Assembly (NCBI GenBank): GCA_026416775.1
Contig: JAOAEN010000083.1
Coordinates: forward strand, 1-6,159
Direction: 5' to 3'
DNA length: 6,159 nucleotides
Source: Dehalococcoidales bacterium
GTDB lineage: Bacteria > Chloroflexota > Dehalococcoidia > Dehalococcoidales > RBG-16-60-22
Shown here piece after piece: positions 1-5,766 of the stretch (the stretch's first letter is position 1; each line of letters begins with the position of its first letter). The translations under genes were made by a program, and so were the position numbers. Under the pieces are notes generated by a model that did not search any database, was not told the origin of the DNA, and saw only the letters and a program-made list of their open reading frames with translations.

Positions 1-15
1 CTCTTAATAATCTCT

Positions 16-74
16 TCCCCCACTCACACAACCGAATTTACCAATCCCGTAGATGCCCCTGTGTGAGAGGGGGA
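16..74. repeat. imperfect inverted repeat, 15-bp arms
   Basis: TCCCCCACTCACACA (16-30) is the reverse complement of TGTGTGAGAGGGGGA (60-74) with one mismatch. The 29-nt space between the arms contains AT-rich sequence. The right arm is the front of the first tandem-repeat unit, so the left arm may be an inverted copy of the same element. It could fold as a hairpin on either strand or mark the edge of a small element. Confidence 0.55.
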
Positions 75-427
75 TAAAGGGGGTGAGTTTGAAAAATCAG
101 CCGGGGGCGGACAAAATTTGCCCATCTGAGAGCGGGTCAAGGGGGTGAGCGTAAAAAATCAGCCGGATGCAGAAAAGTCAACCTGTGTAAGGGGGATTAA
201 AGGGGATGAGCATAAGAAATCAGCCAGATTGTGGATCGGCCACTCACCTGAAATGGAGCAAAAGGCGGTGCGTATGAGAACCCAATCAAAACGTAACAAA
301 GACGGCCCCTGAAGAGGGAGAGAGAAACTTGAGCTTGAAAGACCGGCAGATGCACACAGAACCGGATTGCCCGATGGGTGTTAAGGGGGTATGAAAAGCA
401 AGCTACATGCAGGCGGAATCGTCCGCA
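56..427. repeat. degenerate ~61-bp tandem repeat array, three clear and three weak copies
   Basis: Three adjacent units are clearly related. The AAGGGGGTGAG-like block lies around 77-87, 139-149 and 200-210, and AAATCAGCC occurs exactly at 94-102, 156-164 and 217-225, giving periods of 62 and 61. CCTGTGT at the front of units 1 and 3 also matches (58-64, 182-188). Weaker copies in the same phase seem to start near 246, 306 and 367; for example CCCCTGAAGAGGG and GAGCTTGAAAGACCGGC in the fifth resemble unit 1, and TTGCCC then TAAGGGGGT in the sixth resemble unit 2. The consensus is G-rich on the plus strand and has no apparent coding frame. The function is unknown; it may be an old intergenic repeat family decaying in place. 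Confidence 0.6.
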
Positions 428-435
428 TCAAGACA

Positions 436-468
436 GGAAGGGGCATCTTAACAGGTGATGCCCCTTCC
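436..468 (-). terminator. hairpin after the last gene, probable operon terminator (possibly bidirectional)
   Basis: Perfect 12-bp arms (436-447 GGAAGGGGCATC and 457-468 GATGCCCCTTCC) enclose a 9-nt loop. The hairpin lies 24 bases past the stop codon of the membrane subunit, where an operon terminator is expected. On the minus strand the stem is followed only by TGTCTTGATG, a weak U-run; on the plus strand the following CTAATCTTTCTT is more T-rich. It could therefore end transcription in both directions, or act as a 3'-end stabiliser rather than a classical terminator. A second small hairpin (GCGGA 413-417 with TCCGC 422-426) follows on the minus-strand side. Confidence 0.65.
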
Positions 469-491
469 CTAATCTTTCTTCCGGCTTCGGG

Positions 492-1367
492 CTACTCCGT
501 GGGCAGGAGCGGGTTATAGACACCCGCCTTGAGGATGCTGTATCTGAGCCCGATACCGCCGATGATGACGCACACCGCCGCCGTGGTGAAAGCCACCGCC
601 GAGGCGGCTCCCGCGGCCACGAACGGCGACATCAGCACCACCGGGATGAGAATCCCGATGACCACCACGACCAGCCAGAACACCCAGGCAACATCGCCCT
701 TGAGCATGCGGCCGACCGAGTAGCGCGCTCCGGCACTACCGTAGCTTGTCCCCCAGATATAAACTAGCAGGGCCACGGCATAAGCCCCCACGGCAAGGAG
801 TGCCAGCCTCCCGATGGCAAGCAGTCTTGCCGCCGTTTCCCCATAGCTTATGAGGAGCAGCACGGCGCAGCCGCCGGTGATACCGGCCACCACGAAGAGT
901 ATCGGGACGATTGCCGAGTTCCACAGTTTGATGCCACCGACGTAGGCGAGCACAAAGCCGCTGTAGATGGCGACGCACACGGCAAGGATTGCCGCCACCA
1001 CCTTGAAGAAGGTCTCGGCAGCCCCCGGTGCCCACCAGGAAAGGGCAAGCTGGATTGCCGAAGCACCGATGAAAAGTGTGATGAAGATGAAACCCCGGGC
1101 AATCCATGAGCTCTGGGGGCGGAAAGCCATCCTCCAGGCGCGCGTCGGTTTGCTCAGGTGGGCAAGATCGGTGATGCCAGTGACCATCGCCATGAGCATG
1201 GCAATGAACATCCCGAGAAGGTTATTGAAGTAAAGCGAGGCGAGGTAAAGCCCCCCGGCGATACCACCGAAGAACAGGGCGAAGGCGATCATGATGCCGT
1301 GTCCCTCCACCCACTCACGGTGAGGGGTGTACTTAACCATGAAGTCCCATGGTCTTGTCTGGAGCAT
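492..1367 (-). CDS. NrfD/PsrC-type integral membrane subunit (quinone-interacting anchor of the molybdoenzyme complex)
   Basis: A strongly hydrophobic protein with eight predicted membrane helices. Counted from the ATG at 1376, they lie near residues 27-49, 52-72, 93-113, 123-147, 153-177, 189-208, 229-250 and 253-276. The GITDLAHLSKPTRAWRMAFR stretch after helix 2 and the following PQSSWIARG fit the NrfD/PsrC family, in which this subunit exchanges electrons with menaquinone or ubiquinone; D70 and H73 are polar residues at the end of helix 2 that could take part. Positive charges gather at the N-terminus, loop 2-3, loop 6-7 and the C-terminus, which predicts both ends inside the cell. I prefer the start at 1367 (291 residues): AAGGAGGT at 1384-1377 ends 9 nt before it. 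That site directly abuts the other candidate, the ATG at 1376 (294 residues), leaving no spacing. It is the last gene of the cluster, before a hairpin. Family is well supported; quinone type is unknown. Confidence 0.92.
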   Translation of the reverse strand: MLQTRPWDFMVKYTPHREWVEGHGIMIAFALFFGGIAGGLYLASLYFNNLLGMFIAMLMAMVTGITDLAHLSKPTRAWRMAFRPQSSWIARGFIFITLFIGASAIQLALSWWAPGAAETFFKVVAAILAVCVAIYSGFVLAYVGGIKLWNSAIVPILFVVAGITGGCAVLLLISYGETAARLLAIGRLALLAVGAYAVALLVYIWGTSYGSAGARYSVGRMLKGDVAWVFWLVVVVIGILIPVVLMSPFVAAGAASAVAFTTAAVCVIIGGIGLRYSILKAGVYNPLLPTE

Positions 1368-1376
1368 CTTACGCAT

Positions 1377-1384
1377 ACCTCCTT
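1377..1384 (-). promoter_or_regulatory. Shine-Dalgarno site that decides the start of the membrane subunit
   Basis: The minus strand reads AAGGAGGT, a near-perfect match to the 16S rRNA 3' end. It touches the ATG at 1376 with no spacer but lies 9 nt from the ATG at 1367, so the second ATG is the more plausible start. Confidence 0.75.
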
Positions 1385-1388
1385 GCGC

Positions 1389-2036
1389 TTAATCGATATA
1401 GTATATTGAAGGCCTGGTATCAAACTCGGGGTGGAAGGGCTGTCCCTTCTTTTCCTTGATGATCTGGCTCACATCGCTGTAGGGGTCATCAAGGTCACCG
1501 AAGTGGATTGCCTTCGTCGGGCAGACGATGACGCAGGCAGGGGTGGCATCACGGTCAATGCCGGGCTTCAGTCCCGCCGCCAGACCCGCATCAATCCTTT
1601 CCTTGCAGAAGACGCATTTCTCCACCACGCCTACCGTATGCGGGTAGAGCGTCTTCCCGATCTTCTCATGCTCGGTAAGCTCCTGCCCGGGGAAGTACTG
1701 GGCGTCACCGTCCTCGTAGACCTGCCGCATCTGGTACGGACAGGCGACCACGCAGTAACGGCAGCCGGTGCACTTGTCCTCGTCCACGACCACGATCCCG
1801 TCCGGCCGCTGGGACGAGGCCCCCGTCGGGCAGACGGCAACGCATTTGGGATCGGCGCAGTGGTTGCAGCGTACCGAATAGATTAGCTTGGTGACCGCCG
1901 GATACTTACCCTTCTCACCGATAAGCACGCGGTTCCAGAAGATGCCGGGCGGTAAGAAATGCTCCGCCTTGCAGGCAAGGACACAGGCGTAACAGCCGAT
2001 ACACCTCTTGAGCTCTATCGCCATTCCCCATCTCAT
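1389..2036 (-). CDS. four-cluster [4Fe-4S] electron-transfer subunit of the molybdoenzyme complex (DmsB/PsrB/TtrB type)
   Basis: A 215-residue ferredoxin-type subunit with exactly sixteen cysteines, all in cluster-binding positions: C12/C15/C18/C22, C57/C60/C65/C69, C89/C92/C95/C99 and C141/C144/C168/C172. The long 23-residue gap between C144 and C168 in the fourth set is normal for this family. Such subunits conduct electrons between the catalytic subunit's own cluster and the membrane anchor. All four clusters look intact; no cysteine is replaced by tryptophan or aspartate. There is no signal peptide, consistent with a cytoplasmic location next to the catalytic subunit. The ATG at 2036-2034 overlaps the TGA of the catalytic gene (ATGA), and GGAGGA at 2050-2045 lies 8 nt upstream, so translation is probably coupled. 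A second ATG at residue 5 (MAIELKRC) would also give a complete protein but has poorer spacing. The membrane subunit follows directly. Confidence 0.94.
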   Translation of the reverse strand: MRWGMAIELKRCIGCYACVLACKAEHFLPPGIFWNRVLIGEKGKYPAVTKLIYSVRCNHCADPKCVAVCPTGASSQRPDGIVVVDEDKCTGCRYCVVACPYQMRQVYEDGDAQYFPGQELTEHEKIGKTLYPHTVGVVEKCVFCKERIDAGLAAGLKPGIDRDATPACVIVCPTKAIHFGDLDDPYSDVSQIIKEKKGQPFHPEFDTRPSIYYID

Positions 2037-4792
2037 AGTTTCGGTCCTCCAGCTTTATCGTATTCAATACGGCGGTCAATCTTGTAGACCTTGACCGCCA
2101 TGGCGGTCTCCTGACTCCAGCATACCGGGCAGGCATGCTTGAAATCCGACTCAAGCAGGATGTTGAAGTTCGTGCCCTTGCCGTAGGCAATCGGGGCACC
2201 CTTCGCCCAGCCGCCGGAACAGGCGGCGATTGCCACGCATTTCGGATGCATGCCTTCCATCGTCTTGAGGTAACCGGTCGTCTTGCGACCGTAAGGCGAT
2301 TCGAGACAGATCAGGTCGCCGTCCTTGAGGCCCTTCTTCTTCGCCGTCTCCCGGTTCATGGTGATGTTGTAGGTGTACGGGTTCATGTGGCTTACCTCAT
2401 CAATCCACGGCAGCTCCATGGTGTAGGTACCGTTGTGGACGATATCGCGGTAGGAGAAGCTGTAGAGGTCGTACTCCTCGCTGAGTTCCTTGGCGACCTG
2501 CGGGCGGAAGTAGCTGATAAACGGGGTGAACTGCTCCCAGTCAAGCTCGATACCCGCTTTCTTTGCCTTCTCCTTGATCTCGTCCCTGAGCTCAGCGATA
2601 TGCTCCATGAAGATGGGCACGCGCACGTCTACGTACCAGCGCCAGTAGGCTTCCCTCACGTCCTTCGGCCAGGTAACGGCGCCCTGCTTGGAGACGTAGT
2701 CAATGCCGCGATTTTCGCCGAAGTAGTACCTGAAGACGCGGTCCATCATCTCGCGGTAGGTGATCTTCTCCTCGGGCTTGATGAGGACGGTCACCTTGCT
2801 GGGGTCAATCCGCTTGACGTCCTTGACGCTCTCAATATCCCCGGCAATGAGGGCTTCCCCGCCGAAGCTGGAGAAATAGACGTTGTAGTACTGGTTCATT
2901 TCCTGCCTCATGCCGATCCTGTCGGCGAGGTCCCAGAGCACCTCAAGCTTGTTGCGGCGCTCGTAGGCCGGCTCCACGACGGGCTGGCGGATCGGGAAGG
3001 CCCAGCCTTCCATGCCGATCGGGTGGTTGAAGAACGGGGCATGCTGCCCGAAAAGCCCGTAGGTCTCAAGCGGGTGGCAATCCGGCAGGACAATATCGGC
3101 AAAGCCCTCGCAGAACTCGTTGGGCAGGATGTTGAAGCAGACAATGAACGGGATCCGCTTCCAGAAGTCCTCGGCGATCTCGCGGTTCTGGGTGGAGCGC
3201 ACCATGTTGGAACCGAAGATCATCGCCATTTCAATCTCGTAGGGGCGCCCCAGGTTGTCCCAGTACTTCTGGAAATCAGAGGTCACCGGCTGCGGTGAGA
3301 AGGAAGCCGTGGGCACCAGCTCCTTCATGAGCACGGTATTGGGGACCTTGGGCTCTTCCACCGGCCAGGGCTTGTGCTCCATGAAGGTCCCCGCGGTGAG
3401 CATGCCGTCGCGGCAGGGGTAGGGGATGACCTTGAAGCGGCCCGTCTCCGGGTAGCCTGCCGAGTAGGCCGGCCAGCCGAGCGTGCCGCCGGGCACATCC
3501 ATCGCCCCGACGATGGCGTTGAGGAGACACATCGCGCAGTAGCTGTGCGCCGAGTTGGTGTGTCCCTGCCCGCCGCGGAACATGATCGCCGAGACCGGCC
3601 GCAGGGGGAGTTTCTCGCCCTGGATCTCAATCGTGGCACCCACCATGGCGGCTTCCGCCCACTCCTTGGCAAGGCGCCGGATGGTTGAGGCAGGCACCGT
3701 GCTTTCCTTCTCGGCAAACTCGGGGGTGTACTTCTTCACGTGCTCCTTCACGAGCTGGAAGGCAGGATGTGCCTTGACCCCGTTCACCTCGTATTCCCCG
3801 AAGATGGCGAAGTCCTTGATGTTGGGGTCATCAAACGTCTTGGCCCTGCCGTCCACCGGGTCCCAGACGAGGGGCTTCTTTGTCGCCTTATCGCGGACGT
3901 ATCTCTCATCCGGCCCGATGAGGTAGGGGCCGTTGGTCTTTTTCTTGATGAACTCGACATCGTAAACGTTAAGCTCGTTGAGGATGATGTTCACCATCGC
4001 CAGGGCAACCGCGCCGTCCGTACCCGGCAGGATGGGGATCCACTCCGTAGCCTTGCCGCCACCGAAGTTGCAGATGGGGTCGAAGACCACGTTCTTCATG
4101 CCGCGGGCACGGGCATCGGCGGAAAGCCTCATGTTGAAGCCCAGCGAGTGCCCTGAAGCCGTCCCCTTGTTGGAGCCCATCTGGATGACGAGGTTGCAGT
4201 ACTTCCAGTCCGGGACGATTGACCACGAGGCATGGTAGAGACCGGCCCCCATGTGCGAGCCGCTGCCGCAGTGCAGCCCGGCACCGCCAACGTACCAGTT
4301 CTTGGTACCGAAGACCGCCCCGAAGACGCCGAAGCCGAGCGGCAGGTCCGGGCCGCTGCCGGGACCGGGGGTCCCGCCGTGAAGCAGCTTGTTCGGGTTC
4401 TCGGCGCGGATCTTCTTCAGGCGTGCTGCGATCTCATCCAGTGCCTCGTCCCAGGAAATCCGCTTCCACTTCGGGTCTTCAAACAGACCCTTCTTGGGGT
4501 TGGTACGGCGCAGGGGGTAGTTGTAGCGGTTGGGGTCGTAAAGCGCCTGGATCATCGCTTCGCCCTTCGCGCAGAGCCCGCCGCGGGAGCCAAAGTCATT
4601 GTCCGGCTCGCCCTCAATCTTCACGATAACCCCGTTGACGCGATGGACGCGGATGGCGCACTGCCCGTAGCAGCCGCCACAGGTCGTCCTCACCCAGGTA
4701 TCGTCCCAGATCTCGGGACTACCCTTCACCGAAAGGCCAACGACCGGTTTACCCTGCTGCTCTTTTCCCTTTTCCTTTGCTTTTGTTACCAT
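2033..4792 (-). CDS. molybdopterin oxidoreductase catalytic subunit (CISM / DMSO-reductase superfamily), no export signal, substrate unknown
   Basis: A 919-residue catalytic subunit of the DMSO reductase superfamily. Near the N-terminus C38, C41, C45 and C74 form the CxxCxxxC...C set for a [4Fe-4S] cluster, so it has the proximal cluster that DMSO reductase itself lacks. YNYPLRR and WKRISWDEALDEIA (109-122) are standard. FGTKN (161-165) followed by LHCGSGSH (173-180) aligns with the region supplying the metal ligand, making C175 the likely Mo or W ligand. Pterin-dinucleotide contacts are visible at VIQMGSNKG (202-210) and FDP...WIPILPGTDGA (237-261). RGGQGH and VGAMDVPGGTLGW (406-440) follow. 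The C-terminal dinucleotide-binding domain spans about 775-910. The N-terminus is lysine-rich and has neither a twin-arginine motif nor a hydrophobic stretch, so the protein probably stays in the cytoplasm. The ATG at 4792 has a strong AGGAGGTG ahead of it. It overlaps the iron-sulfur gene by 4 nt. The family is sure; polysulfide/thiosulfate-type reductase, acetylene-hydratase-like or transhydroxylase-like roles cannot be told apart here. Confidence 0.93.
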   Translation of the reverse strand: MVTKAKEKGKEQQGKPVVGLSVKGSPEIWDDTWVRTTCGGCYGQCAIRVHRVNGVIVKIEGEPDNDFGSRGGLCAKGEAMIQALYDPNRYNYPLRRTNPKKGLFEDPKWKRISWDEALDEIAARLKKIRAENPNKLLHGGTPGPGSGPDLPLGFGVFGAVFGTKNWYVGGAGLHCGSGSHMGAGLYHASWSIVPDWKYCNLVIQMGSNKGTASGHSLGFNMRLSADARARGMKNVVFDPICNFGGGKATEWIPILPGTDGAVALAMVNIILNELNVYDVEFIKKKTNGPYLIGPDERYVRDKATKKPLVWDPVDGRAKTFDDPNIKDFAIFGEYEVNGVKAHPAFQLVKEHVKKYTPEFAEKESTVPASTIRRLAKEWAEAAMVGATIEIQGEKLPLRPVSAIMFRGGQGHTNSAHSYCAMCLLNAIVGAMDVPGGTLGWPAYSAGYPETGRFKVIPYPCRDGMLTAGTFMEHKPWPVEEPKVPNTVLMKELVPTASFSPQPVTSDFQKYWDNLGRPYEIEMAMIFGSNMVRSTQNREIAEDFWKRIPFIVCFNILPNEFCEGFADIVLPDCHPLETYGLFGQHAPFFNHPIGMEGWAFPIRQPVVEPAYERRNKLEVLWDLADRIGMRQEMNQYYNVYFSSFGGEALIAGDIESVKDVKRIDPSKVTVLIKPEEKITYREMMDRVFRYYFGENRGIDYVSKQGAVTWPKDVREAYWRWYVDVRVPIFMEHIAELRDEIKEKAKKAGIELDWEQFTPFISYFRPQVAKELSEEYDLYSFSYRDIVHNGTYTMELPWIDEVSHMNPYTYNITMNRETAKKKGLKDGDLICLESPYGRKTTGYLKTMEGMHPKCVAIAACSGGWAKGAPIAYGKGTNFNILLESDFKHACPVCWSQETAMAVKVYKIDRRIEYDKAGGPKL
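2045..2050 (-). promoter_or_regulatory. Shine-Dalgarno site of the iron-sulfur subunit, inside the catalytic gene
   Basis: The minus strand reads GGAGGA, 8 nt before the ATG at 2036. It is embedded in the last codons of the catalytic subunit (the two Gly of GGPKL). Together with the ATGA overlap this points to coupled translation and matched amounts of the two partner subunits. Confidence 0.75.
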
Positions 4793-4800
4793 TTCGGGTC

Positions 4801-4808
4801 CACCTCCT
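4801..4808 (-). promoter_or_regulatory. Shine-Dalgarno site of the catalytic subunit
   Basis: The minus strand reads AGGAGGTG, 8 nt before the ATG at 4792. It is the strongest initiation site of the cluster and lies in the 34-nt gap after porB. The gap is too short for an evident promoter and shows no hairpin, so read-through from porB is likely. Confidence 0.75.
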
Positions 4809-4826
4809 CAAACTTCTCACTAAATT

Positions 4827-5756
4827 TTACTTTGATGCTGCCTCAACCAGCGTCTTGAGCAGGCTGTAACGCTCGTCCACCTGCTTCTGAAGCTCGGCAA
4901 GCCCCGCTTCGTCAAGGTGGGCAAACTTGCGCATGAGCTTGGTGAACTCAACAACCGGCCTCGGGCTTGCCACCTCAACGGTGAACCTGGGTTTACCGAA
5001 CTCCGCCTCCCACAGCGGGAAGTAGTTCGTCCGCACCGCCATGCGGCAGACCTCGATCACCAGGTTGGAGTCAATGCGCCAGCCCACGGGACACGGCGAA
5101 AAGACATGAAGATAGACGAATCCCTCCTTCGACAGCTCCTTTGCCTTCTTGAGCTTCTTGGCAAAGTCCTCAAGGTGGCTGAGCGTGGCGGTCGCCATGT
5201 ACCTGGGCTTGTGCATGAGCATGATCATGAGCATGTTCTTCGCCGGCACGCCCTTGCCGCGCTTCACCTTGCCCACCGGCGTGGTGGTGGTGGCTGCACC
5301 TCTGGGCGTGGCGCTTGAGCGCTGGTTTCCCGTGTTCATGTAGCCTTCGTTATCGTAGACGAGGTAGATAATCTTCTCCTGCCTTTCGGCTGCCCCGCTC
5401 AGGGGCTGGAAGCCCACATCCGTGGCACCGCCATCCCCCGTAAAGCAGATAACGGTGGCATCCTGCCCGCTGCGCCGCAGATAGCGTGAAAGCCCGGTGG
5501 CGCTTGAGGCAACCCCGGTCATGACGCAAGAAAGGTAGGAAAGCTTGTGCCAGGCGCCGAGGTTCTGCCCGTGGAGCACCGGGGCGGCACAGCAGGGGCA
5601 GCTCACGAACACGATGTCGTTGCCCAGCACCTTGGGCACGAACCGCGCGGTGAGCTCAAGGGGACATCCCGCACACCAGGCAACGCCTCCGGAGAACAGA
5701 TCCTCGGTAACGAAGTAGTCAAAAACCCTGTTGCGTTTCTTTATCGCTTCTGTCAT
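4827..5756 (-). CDS. porB: 2-oxoacid (probably pyruvate):ferredoxin oxidoreductase beta subunit, thiamine-diphosphate and [4Fe-4S] binding
   Basis: A 309-residue protein, the usual PorB length. It binds thiamine diphosphate (TPP) and one [4Fe-4S] cluster and forms the catalytic core with the alpha subunit. The TPP motif is clear: GDGG at residues 107-110, followed by YDNEGYMNTGNQRS (134-147), then the family-typical SSATPRGAATTTTPVGK (147-163). Probable cluster ligands are C28 and C31 (CAGC), one of C53/C55/C56, and C222 in the PCPVGW motif. I chose the ATG at 5756 because a GAGG at 5766-5763 sits 6 nt ahead of it and the product then has normal length. An in-frame upstream ATG at 5786 would add ten residues (MDSAGRVRLK) inside the alpha-subunit gene and has less support. 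It lies between porA and the molybdoenzyme gene, 34 nt before the latter. The CAGCPLELT stretch differs from the CxGCG common in well-studied pyruvate enzymes, so the exact 2-oxoacid is not certain. Confidence 0.92.
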   Translation of the reverse strand: MTEAIKKRNRVFDYFVTEDLFSGGVAWCAGCPLELTARFVPKVLGNDIVFVSCPCCAAPVLHGQNLGAWHKLSYLSCVMTGVASSATGLSRYLRRSGQDATVICFTGDGGATDVGFQPLSGAAERQEKIIYLVYDNEGYMNTGNQRSSATPRGAATTTTPVGKVKRGKGVPAKNMLMIMLMHKPRYMATATLSHLEDFAKKLKKAKELSKEGFVYLHVFSPCPVGWRIDSNLVIEVCRMAVRTNYFPLWEAEFGKPRFTVEVASPRPVVEFTKLMRKFAHLDEAGLAELQKQVDERYSLLKTLVEAASK

Positions 5757-5762
5757 TTTCAA

Positions 5763-5766
5763 CCTC
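5763..5766 (-). promoter_or_regulatory. Shine-Dalgarno site supporting the porB start at 5756
   Basis: GAGG on the minus strand overlaps the stop codon of the alpha-subunit gene and stands 6 nt before the ATG at 5756. It supports this start over the in-frame ATG at 5786. Confidence 0.6.

Larger units (their letters stand above)
1..491. other. intergenic region without a recognisable gene
   Basis: No open frame in either strand looks like a protein here, and base composition is less GC-rich and more irregular than in the genes to the right. The region holds the inverted repeat, the ~61-bp repeat array and the hairpin after the last gene. I see no convincing promoter, tRNA or riboswitch. What lies further left is outside the window. 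Confidence 0.7.

Noticed and set aside
56..427. The repeats as a CRISPR array
   Set aside because: Cores differ between copies, unit boundaries drift, later copies are very degenerate, and the presumed spacers share sequence with each other. True CRISPR repeats are nearly identical.
1..491. A transposon or insertion-sequence remnant
   Set aside because: Repeats are present but there is no transposase fragment, no terminal inverted repeats bounding the stretch and no visible target duplication.
2135..3298. A 387-codon open frame on the plus strand
   Set aside because: It lies wholly antisense to the molybdoenzyme gene, whose motifs are unmistakable. Its translation has no recognisable domain and is the kind of long mirror frame that GC-rich codon use produces.
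4682..4792. A twin-arginine export signal on the molybdoenzyme
   Set aside because: Searched for specifically: no RR motif and no hydrophobic helix before the first cluster cysteines.
4232..4858. A 208-codon open frame on the plus strand across the start of the molybdoenzyme gene
   Set aside because: Antisense to the [4Fe-4S] and pterin-binding region and to the well-supported ribosome site; no family features in its product.
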